Virus record (IMG/VR): IMGVR_UViG_3300046533_000456
Location: 1 to 52,838 of that record
Direction: 5' to 3' (one strand)
Source: a virus
DNA: 52,838 nt
Position numbers and translations under genes: made by a program
Notes under the pieces: generated by a model
The model's database searches: none
What the model saw: the letters and a program-made list of their open reading frames with translations, nothing else
Told to the model about the DNA's origin: nothing
Shown: piece after piece, positions 20,150-25,841 of the stretch
Layout: each line of letters starts with the position of its first letter
Position numbering within the stretch: the stretch's first letter is position 1

Positions 20150-22325
20150 CTGACCACCGGGTGCCCGCTGCGCCCGGTGGCAGCGTCACGGAAGCGGCGG
20201 TCATGGCTCGGTAGCGACTGGTGGGGCACGGCCCGCTCCAGACAAGGTTGGGCACGGCTTGGCGGTCATCGTAAGGATCGATTCGGCAAGGCGTTGTACG
20301 CCTCGGGGTGGAAAGGCACGGCTTGGCCCGGCCCGGTACGGCGGTAATGGTCGGTTGGGAGGGGTGAGGATGTGGCCTGGTGAGGGATGGCCCGGCGGGG
20401 TTCGACCCGGCGGTAGCGTTCTGTGTTTGGCAGTTTCAGGTTAGGCGCGATCGTGAAAGGCGGGGTGCGGTGCGGCGGTCGTGGCCAGACAGGGAATGCA
20501 TTGGTCTGGGCAGGCTAGGCCGGACGAGGTCTGCCGTGGCGTGGCGGTCGCGGTGGGGCGTGGTTGGCCAAGGATCGGCTTGGTGCGCCCAGGAGTGGCA
20601 GCGCGGGCGGTCGTGGCAAAGTCGGTTTGGGATCGGCTCGGTGATGTAAGGCGTGCCGGGCGGTAACGGTCGGGCTAGGCAAGGTAAGGAACGCCTCGGC
20701 GACGGCTAGGTTGGGCGCGGCCCGGTGTGGCGCGGCGGTCGTGGCGAGCGACGCAGAGGCTTGGAATGGCGCGTTCGGGTCCGTTCGGGGCGAGGCCGGG
20801 TCCGGTGATTTCCGGCGTGGCTGGCATGGCTGGGCGGTTGCGGCCAGACAGGGATGGGTGCTGTGCGGCGGCGCCGGTCAAGGCTCGGTCGTGCAGGGCA
20901 TGACTTGGTTCGGCGGTTGCGATCGTGGCTGGGTTTCGAAGGAAACGGTCTTGGATCGGCGGTCCAGGCCAGGTCTGGCGGGGCGGGGCGGGGAGTGGAC
21001 CGACTTGGCGGTTGTGGCGCGTTTTAGGCTAGGAGCGTTACGGCGGTCGAGGCTGGGTGGGGCTGGTCTTGTTTCTGATGCAGTCTGGCGGGGCTGGGTC
21101 CGGCGGTCGTGATTGGGCTTCGTTCGCATCGGCCCGGCCTGGCGCGACGTGGCGCGGCTAGGCGGTCTAGGCATGTTCTGACGGGGATGGGCTGAGCTGG
21201 GAGAGCTTTGGACGGGCGGTCGTGGCTGGGACGGGCAGCTTGCGGATAGACATGACGTGGCTCGGCGGTCGTGGTCGGCCACGGCTCGGTAAGGAGCGCT
21301 AGGCGCGCTTGGCAGGCCGCGGCGGTCGTGGTCGGGGATAGATCGTGTCTGTGACGGGTTGGGAGAGGCTTGGGCCGGCGGTCCCGGTTTGGCCGGTTGA
21401 GGCGTGGTTGGGCTGCGCTGGATGAGGCTCACAGAGGTTAGGTTTGGCCCGGCGGGGCGGTCGTGGTCGGTCCAGGCGGGGCACGATCGTGAAAGGCGGC
21501 GTCAGGCGGTCGAGGAGCGGCGGGGTCTGGGCTGGATCCGGCAAGCTGGGGCGGGGCCGGTTGGGGTCTGTCAGGGTGCGTCGCGGTCAGGCGTGGCGGT
21601 CGTGGTCGGTCAAGGAATGGTTGGGTGCGGCGCGCAAGGCGAGGTCCGGCGGTTACGGCGGGGTCAGGCATGGTCGGTTTCAGGTCGGGCAGGCCACGGT
21701 GGGGAAGGTCTGGGCGAGGCATGACCGGGTTAGGACAGGCGGTCATGGCAAGGTGACCCAAGGTTTGGCCGCGCCGGTTCCGGCATGGCACGGCGGTCAT
21801 GGCGGGGAACGACCGGGCTGCGAACGGACGGTCTTGCCTGGGTTTGGCGTGGCGTCGCTCGGAGGCGCGGTCGGGGTCAGCCTACGTGTGGAGTGAAACG
21901 GCGGGGTTAGGCTTGGCGGTCGTGGCTAGACCAGGCATGGGGCGGCATGCTCGAGGTTCGGCGCTTCGTGGCGCAGCGGTCGTGACGTGGCTAGGTCTGC
22001 GGATGGCCAGGTTAGGTCGGCGCGGCGGTCAGGGCGGGGATCGGCTCGATCGAAGGCAGGGCTGGGCGCGGCTAGGACTGGGCACGGTCATGGTGTGGCT
22101 CGGCGGTCTAGGCAGGTTCCGCCTCATCCCGGCTCTGTGAGGTTGGGCATGGCCCGGCGGTTGAGGCGGGGTGGGTTGTGGCTGGCTCGCGGCAAGCCAA
22201 GGCCCGCTGTGGCGGTAGAGGCAAGGCTGGGCCGGGCGCCGGAGTGGCTTGGGCGGCATGGCGCGGCGGTCATGGCCCAAAGTTTTGATATGGCCAGGCC
22301 GGGCCGCTTGCTCGGATGGCGGTAA
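20150..22325. repeat. 2.2-kb G-rich, gene-free array with ~34 GGCGGTCGTGG-like cores
   Basis: A core close to GGCGGTCGTGG recurs about 34 times from 20196 to 22318 (for example 20261, 20474, 20606, 20734, 21102, 21215, 21264, 21321, 21456, 21595, 21915, 22024, 22264), always in the same orientation. Spacing is mostly 48-80 bp and averages about 64 bp. Spacers differ from each other but share a strong G-over-C bias and words such as TGGTTGGG and GGCATGGC. Spacing is not a multiple of three, ribosome sites are absent, and open frames on both strands are compositional, so it is treated as non-coding. It ends at a hairpin near 22343. Confidence 0.8.
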
Positions 22326-22334
22326 CCCCCTAAA

Positions 22335-22365
22335 AGCAAAACGCCGGTCAGAGTGGCTGACCGGC
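22335..22365 (-). terminator. Hairpin terminator facing the repeat array
   Basis: GCCGGTCAG (22343-22351) pairs perfectly with CTGACCGGC (22357-22365) around a five-base loop. Read leftward, the stem is followed by GTTTTGCTTTTAG, a U-rich tail, so it fits a rho-independent terminator for leftward transcripts before they reach the array. Read rightward it stands 19 bp before a small peptide ORF and may serve as its leader. Confidence 0.6.
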
Positions 22366-22384
22366 ATCTGGAAGGAGGACTGCG

Positions 22385-22453
22385 ATGCGCGAACATCGCA
22401 AGCTCCTGATACGGATACTCGTCGTCTTACGGATCATCGTCAAGAGGACATAG
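22385..22453 (+). CDS. 22-residue hydrophobic peptide
   Basis: MREHRKLLIRILVVLRIIVK plus two residues, preceded by an excellent GGAAGGAGG site. The peptide is a basic, membrane-active-looking helix (alternating Leu/Ile/Val with Arg/Lys). It lies directly after the hairpin that ends the repeat array. It may be a leader peptide, a toxin-like membrane peptide or simply a translated leader. Not long enough for family recognition. Confidence 0.45.
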   Translation: MREHRKLLIRILVVLRIIVKRT

Positions 22454-22466
22454 GTCTGTATTAGGG

Positions 22467-22505
22467 GGGAGTCAACCGGGTCCAAACCGGCTGGCTCCTC
22501 CCATC
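22467..22505 (+). promoter_or_regulatory. Stem-loop leader before a small gene
   Basis: A G-rich strand (GGGGGGAG) near 22467 can pair with CTCCTCCC near 22498-22505 over eight positions, one of them G-U. Inside, CCGG can pair with CCGG around a short loop. It lies between the 22-residue peptide and the gene at 22536. Could be a translational control leader. Confidence 0.3.
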
Positions 22506-22535
22506 CCGCTCCTCTTACCGCCATAGGAGGATTTT

Positions 22536-22778
22536 ATGACGGAATGTAGTAATGATCATGCGCCAGGGCGCAGTTATATTCATGTGGACATTAGATCGGC
22601 AGGCGAGAGCGCGCCGGTAGATATAACTAAAATCCACGGCACCTATGTAAGTATATGCGGACGGTGTGGCGCCTTCCTGCTGCAGGACTTTCCCGGCGAC
22701 GAATTCCGCCCGATGACCAGAGAAGACTATGCCGAGTGGTATGCGACTATTTCGCAGCCTAAGCACAAGCCACGCTGA
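22536..22778 (+). CDS. Hypothetical small protein
   Basis: An 80-residue protein preceded by AGGAGG. Includes SICGRCGAFLLQDFPGDEF (residues about 47-65) with a C-x2-C pair and a conserved-looking acidic segment. An N-terminal Ser/His/Gly-rich part suggests an exposed arm. No family recognised. A second, overlapping frame begins within its last codons. Confidence 0.6.
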   Translation: MTECSNDHAPGRSYIHVDIRSAGESAPVDITKIHGTYVSICGRCGAFLLQDFPGDEFRPMTREDYAEWYATISQPKHKPR

Positions 22779-22942
22779 TGAGCTGGTGGACAAGCTGACC
22801 ACGGCGATGCGGAGAGTGCTCGAGGCCGAGGATCGCTGACGGGCTGTTCTCTCATGCCCTCGCAGCAATGGGCGATGCCAGTGCCGCCGCAGTCGAGGCA
22901 GATGACTGGCGGCGGGTTCTGATAGCGGCAGGGGCAGATCAT
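22727..22942 (-). CDS. Possible cysteine-rich protein on opposite strand
   Basis: A 71-residue leftward frame opening CPCRYQNPPPVICLDCGG then TGIAHCCEG, a zinc-binding-like pattern that resembles small phage proteins I have seen with C-x-D-C-G-G-x-G. The start codon has no ribosome site, and its far half overlaps the two rightward genes at 22536 and 22741. The N-terminal 30 residues look real, the rest do not. It may be a decaying gene. Confidence 0.4.
   Translation of the reverse strand: MICPCRYQNPPPVICLDCGGTGIAHCCEGMREQPVSDPRPRALSASPWSACPPAHQRGLCLGCEIVAYHSA
22741..22839 (+). CDS. Possible 32-residue helical protein
   Basis: MRLFRSLSTSHADELVDKLT continues into a charged amphipathic helix (TAMRRVLEAEDR). 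The start lies in the 3' end of the preceding gene with a weak GAGTGG site. Composition looks like a real small protein, but nothing else supports it. Confidence 0.35.
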   Translation: MRLFRSLSTSHADELVDKLTTAMRRVLEAEDR

Positions 22943-22953
22943 GGGGGGATAGG

Positions 22954-23172
22954 ATGACAGACTGGGTCGTGTGGAGCGAGGAGCATGGCGCGTGTAAGAA
23001 GTGCAACGGGCGCGACCCGGTCGATATGATCTGGTGTGTCCAGTTTGGACACGCGAGCGGCGACAGCCGGGAGTTCGTACCTTACGACGGCCCGCTGCCC
23101 GACAGTGACGCCTACAAAGCGAGGCAGGCTCAGTTCGATGGCGTCTTGGCAAACGGGGGCGGTCATTCGTAA
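22954..23172 (+). CDS. Hypothetical small protein with CxxC pair
   Basis: A 72-residue protein preceded by GGGGGGATAGG. Has WSEEHGACKKCNGRDP (C14, C17) and WCVQFGH, then an acidic loop (PLPDSDAYKARQAQFD). A small zinc- or metal-binding protein is possible. Its 3' end overlaps the convergent gene at 23163 by 10 bp. No family recognised. Confidence 0.55.
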   Translation: MTDWVVWSEEHGACKKCNGRDPVDMIWCVQFGHASGDSREFVPYDGPLPDSDAYKARQAQFDGVLANGGGHS

Positions 23173-23339
23173 TCCCAATCAGTAGCGATATCGTGCGCGA
23201 GGTCTTGGATAATTTCGTTGACCTCAACCAGCGGATCGCGCCCAACACTAAGCCGCACGATTACTCTCTTACTGACCCGCTGCGCTATGCGCTCACGCTC
23301 GGCGGCGACCGCCTCGGCGATAGCCTCAAGCTGTGTCAT
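23163..23339 (-). CDS. Small helical phage protein
   Basis: A 58-residue protein (TQLEAIAEAVAAERERIAQ and a second segment DPLVEVNEIIQDLAHDIATDW). Helical, with the E-x-E-R-x-R-I-A-Q pattern common in small phage proteins of unknown role. The ATG overlaps a stop in another leftward frame (ATGA), so it belongs to a leftward mini-operon that starts at 23765. Absent from simple length-filtered gene calls because it is short. Confidence 0.6.
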   Translation of the reverse strand: MTQLEAIAEAVAAERERIAQRVSKRVIVRLSVGRDPLVEVNEIIQDLAHDIATDWDYE

Positions 23340-23355
23340 GGCGTGGCACCCCCGT

Positions 23356-23487
23356 CTAGTTGTCGTTGCTTGGGCGCGGCGGACGCATCACTAGCCAAAC
23401 CCACCAAAAACGCGACTGGATCATTCTTGTGCAGCGCCAACTCGATATTAAAGGCGGGCCAGCCAAGGCGACAAGGCTGGTGGTCAT
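23356..23487 (-). CDS. Uncertain 43-residue ORF in a dual-frame segment
   Basis: This ORF starts at an ATG that overlaps the upstream stop (ATGA) and ends …RPPRPSNDN, an ending common in alphaproteobacterial proteins. A second frame through the same DNA encodes WPAFNIELALHKNDPVAFL…, also protein-like, and its stop overlaps the next gene's ATG, but it lacks an ATG or GTG. Either one frame is real and the other residual, or a small insertion/deletion has split one gene. Confidence 0.4.
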   Translation of the reverse strand: MTTSLVALAGPPLISSWRCTRMIQSRFWWVWLVMRPPRPSNDN

Positions 23488-23765
23488 GGCCGCATCCTCA
23501 CAGTCGGCTTATCAGCGGCGAATTGCAGATCAACGACAAAGCCGCAGATCGCGCAACGCCGCTTTAACGACTCGTCTGGCTGGCACGCCTCGCCGCTGGC
23601 GAGCGCCGACAAGCAGGGCGGACCCTCCCTATCGATCAAAGCGGCGGCACATGCTGCCACCATCGCGTCGCGCATCGATATTTTGTGGATCAGCCCAAAT
23701 TCGCGAAGCACAACATCGACGATCCGCTCCGCGCGCGCCGTTCGGTTGCGATTGGGGTGGTTCAT
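23484..23765 (-). CDS. Hypothetical protein
   Basis: A 93-residue protein with AGGGAG 7 bp before its ATG. The first half (NRTARAERIVDVVLREFGLIHKISMRDAMVAACAAAL) is a helical segment typical of small phage proteins; the second half has a CAICGF pair and a basic tail. First gene of a short leftward mini-operon (23765 to 23163). Its position and A/T-rich upstream region (about 23770-23850) suggest its own promoter. Confidence 0.6.
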   Translation of the reverse strand: MNHPNRNRTARAERIVDVVLREFGLIHKISMRDAMVAACAAALIDREGPPCLSALASGEACQPDESLKRRCAICGFVVDLQFAADKPTVRMRP

Positions 23766-23845
23766 GTTGGCTCTCCCTCATCGTGTTCCCTGCGACAAAT
23801 TGGGTCATCGCGCTTAACGACCTTTAATAATTTATCGATTATATA

Positions 23846-23881
23846 AAAGCGCGACGCCGCCTTGCTGGAAACAGGGCGGCG
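23846..23881 (-). terminator. Weak leftward terminator
   Basis: CGCCGCC (23855-23861) pairs with GGCGGCG (23875-23881). Leftward, the stem is followed after six bases by TTTTATATAA. It could back up the stronger terminator at 24.13 kb or separate the late region from the mini-operon beginning at 23765. Confidence 0.4.
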
Positions 23882-23917
23882 CCACTTTCCACCCCGATCG
23901 CGTTGGAGGCGACCGAG

Positions 23918-24109
23918 ATGAACAGCATCAATAATACGACTAAACGCACGCCAAAGGGCGAAAGACGCACCCGGCAGAGTTGGGCGCGGTTTTTTATGCT
24001 CGCCGCGTTCTGCGCGGCGGCGGTGCTTTCGATCAACTGCAATCCGATTATCTGCGATTCCAATTTAGCCGTCGGCGTCGCTGCGGCACGCGCCGATACC
24101 GCGCGGTAG
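23918..24109 (+). CDS. Small membrane or exported protein
   Basis: A 63-residue protein preceded by GGAGG. A basic N-terminus (residues 1-24: NTTKRTPKGERRTRQSW) precedes a hydrophobic helix (FFMLAAFCAAAVLSI, about 27-41), then NCNPIICD and a short tail. It could be a membrane-anchored or secreted small protein. The SINC sequence is not a proper lipobox. It points rightward between leftward mini-operon and late operon terminators. Function unknown; lysis-related or superinfection roles are possible. Confidence 0.55.
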   Translation: MNSINNTTKRTPKGERRTRQSWARFFMLAAFCAAAVLSINCNPIICDSNLAVGVAAARADTAR

Positions 24110-24120
24110 CTATCAAGTTT

Positions 24121-24157
24121 AAAAAAAACCCTCGGCGCCGATTTGGAAACGCCGAGG
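24121..24157 (-). terminator. Strong terminator of the late region
   Basis: CCCTCGGCG (24128-24136) pairs perfectly with CGCCGAGGG (24149-24157). Read leftward, the stem runs directly into seven U residues (24121-24127). This is a textbook rho-independent terminator at the end of the leftward late genes. Confidence 0.8.
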
Positions 24158-24236
24158 GCGAAGAACGTAGGGAGGTACGATTCATCAACCGCCGCCACTT
24201 TAACCGAAGCCCGACCCGCTTGTCAGCAAGGCCGGC

Positions 24237-24392
24237 TTAGACCAGCCCGAGCAGCAGCAGCACCAGCAGGATCACGAGGACGACGCCGAGCGCGCTGCTC
24301 GGGTAATAGCCCCAGCCCCGGCTGTACGGGTACGCCGGGAAGGCGCCGACCAGCAGCACGACCAGCAAGACGATGAGGACCGGGGTCAGCAT
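24237..24392 (-). CDS. DUF3309-family small membrane protein
   Basis: A 51-residue protein with two transmembrane helices (PVLIVLLVVLLVGAF and GVVLVILLVLLLLGLV) separated by the loop PAYPYSRGWGYYPSS. The Y-S-R-G-W-G-Y-Y-P loop between Leu/Val helices is the signature of DUF3309, common in Bradyrhizobium, Methylobacterium and relatives. Its start is 4 bp downstream of the endolysin stop, so it may be a holin-like or membrane-modifying part of the lysis set, though in bacteria it is of unknown function. Likely acquired from the host. Confidence 0.8.
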   Translation of the reverse strand: MLTPVLIVLLVVLLVGAFPAYPYSRGWGYYPSSALGVVLVILLVLLLLGLV

Positions 24393-24396
24393 CGCC

Positions 24397-24996
24397 CTAC
24401 GCTTCGTTCGTCGATACCGCGCCGGATGCCGTGACGTAGTAAGGTCGCACGCTTTCCGGTGGCTCGGTCATCGGCGCGCGACGAATGGCAATGCACCGCG
24501 CTTTGGCGACCCGCGTGATCGTCACGGAATCGGACTGATTGCCGCCGAGCGTGTGATAGTGGGCGCCGTCCTCGGCGATATAGAACCCGACATGCCCGCC
24601 GCCGTCGCGGACGTAGACGAGGATGTCGCCGAGGCTCGCCTCGCGATCGTCGACAAAGCGCAGTCGCGGATTGCGATCGGTGCCTTCGTTCACCGCGACC
24701 GGCTCACCGAACAGCGCCCAATTCCTCGCCCACAAGGGATTGAGGATAGGACCGTGACCGGCTCGATGCGTGACGATCGCGGCGAACAGCCCGCACCACG
24801 GCACGCTGTCATCGGAGAAGCCTTGGATCGCTTTTGGATGAGCCGCGTTGATCTCGTCGCGCCAACCGTCGATCACGTCGTTCGATGCGCGCCCCGGCTC
24901 TTCGTCGGTGCCTAAGAGATCGAGCGCGTGCAGGATCGTCGGCGGGTGAACGCCCACGGTACTGAGAAACGCATATTTCGCCGGGATGCTCGCCAT
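24397..24996 (-). CDS. TIGR02594-type peptidoglycan hydrolase (endolysin)
   Basis: A 199-residue protein. The catalytic core shows VPWCGLFAAIVTHRAGH (Cys near 69), then NPLWARNWALFG and GDILVYVRDGGGHVGFY with the active-site His, followed by LGGNQSDSV. This is the TIGR02594/NlpC-P60-like arrangement of Cys-His hydrolases found as endolysins of alphaproteobacterial phages. It has no signal peptide, so export would need a holin or pinholin. The start at 24996 is the first ATG after the upstream gene; longer frames are low complexity. Confidence 0.85.
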   Translation of the reverse strand: MASIPAKYAFLSTVGVHPPTILHALDLLGTDEEPGRASNDVIDGWRDEINAAHPKAIQGFSDDSVPWCGLFAAIVTHRAGHGPILNPLWARNWALFGEPVAVNEGTDRNPRLRFVDDREASLGDILVYVRDGGGHVGFYIAEDGAHYHTLGGNQSDSVTITRVAKARCIAIRRAPMTEPPESVRPYYVTASGAVSTNEA

Positions 24997-25010
24997 GTTC
25001 GTGATCCTTC

Positions 25011-25643
25011 CTATTTGCTGACCAGCGTTCGGGCGACTTCGCGCGCGGCGCCGACCGCCACGTCTTCCGCCGTCGCTCCCGGCGGTTCCCGCCACGCAAG
25101 ATAGATGACGCCCACGAACGCCTCGGGCGAGGGCGGGATCGGCATCGCGCAGGCGCGCTTCATGCCTCGGTCGGCGAGGCGTCGCATCAGCGGCGACTCT
25201 CGAGGTCCGGTATCGCCGCAGGCTGGGTGACCGGCGAGGACGTTCACGACCGCCTGGATGTCGGAGGTCGATACGATGACCGGCAATCGCCTCGGGCTCG
25301 GGATGATCGGACGCTGCCCATCGGAGCGGCGCGCGGCGAGGAAGCGCTGGCTGTTGGCGCCGAGGTCGACCGCCCAGATCTGCACTAGGTCGGCGCCGCT
25401 ATCCTCGACCAGCTTGTCGAGCGCCGCCGGGACGCCGCCTGTGTCGAGTGCCGCCGCATCCGGTGTCAGCCACGCCTCGAACAGCTCGTCGCGCTGCTCG
25501 TAGACGATCCACCCGGCGCCGCCGACGACGAACAGCGCGATCACCGCGCCGACCTTCCACGGCTTGTCAACATAGGCGAGCAGCTGCGCCAGCAAGCCCG
25601 AGGTGCCGCCGCCAGCGGGCGGGCGCGGCGGCTCGCCGGTCAT
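25011..25643 (-). CDS. Membrane-anchored protein with possible GAF-like domain
   Basis: A 210-residue protein. A Pro/Gly-rich N-terminus (1-28) leads to one transmembrane helix (about 31-49, VGAVIALFVVGGAGWIVY), then a soluble domain whose order (VEDSGADLVQIWAVDLGANSQRF…IIPSPRRLPVIVSTSDIQAVV…ACAMPIPPSPEAFVGVIYLAW, in part) resembles a GAF fold. Located between fibre genes and the endolysin, so it could be a lysis regulator, holin partner or spanin-like protein. The start overlaps the small gene upstream (ATGA). Confidence 0.65.
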   Translation of the reverse strand: MTGEPPRPPAGGGTSGLLAQLLAYVDKPWKVGAVIALFVVGGAGWIVYEQRDELFEAWLTPDAAALDTGGVPAALDKLVEDSGADLVQIWAVDLGANSQRFLAARRSDGQRPIIPSPRRLPVIVSTSDIQAVVNVLAGHPACGDTGPRESPLMRRLADRGMKRACAMPIPPSPEAFVGVIYLAWREPPGATAEDVAVGAAREVARTLVSK

Positions 25644-25840
25644 CGCTTCGGCTGCGGTATCCCCTGCGCCGACCCGCAGATGAGCAGGCGAGGGGTCTGC
25701 TGCTTCATCGCCGCAATGACCGTGGCGCGCGGCACATTGGCCGCGAACTCGGTCAGCCGCTCGACGATGTTGTCGTCGTCATATTTGATCGTCGCGTGCC
25801 AGCGCGTCCCGACGATCGACAGCTCGGTTAGCTCGGGCAT
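25640..25840 (-). CDS. Hypothetical small protein
   Basis: A 66-residue alpha/beta protein (LTELSIVGTRWHATIKYDDDN; ERLTEFAANV) with a hydrophobic C-terminal strand (RLLICGSA). It begins two bases after the fibre gene's stop and its own stop overlaps the next ATG. Likely a fibre-adjacent accessory or assembly protein. No family recognised. Confidence 0.6.
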   Translation of the reverse strand: MPELTELSIVGTRWHATIKYDDDNIVERLTEFAANVPRATVIAAMKQQTPRLLICGSAQGIPQPKR

Positions 25841-25841
25841 C

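Noticed and set aside
20150-22325. CRISPR array
   Set aside because: The repeated core is only about 11 bp and imperfect, spacing varies from 35 to over 100 bp, and no cas genes are present.
20150-22396. Open frames of 60-184 codons on both strands of the repeat array, some with recurring HDRR on the minus strand
   Set aside because: They are produced by the repeated core and G bias. Repeat spacing is not a multiple of three, frames break between units, and ribosome sites are absent.
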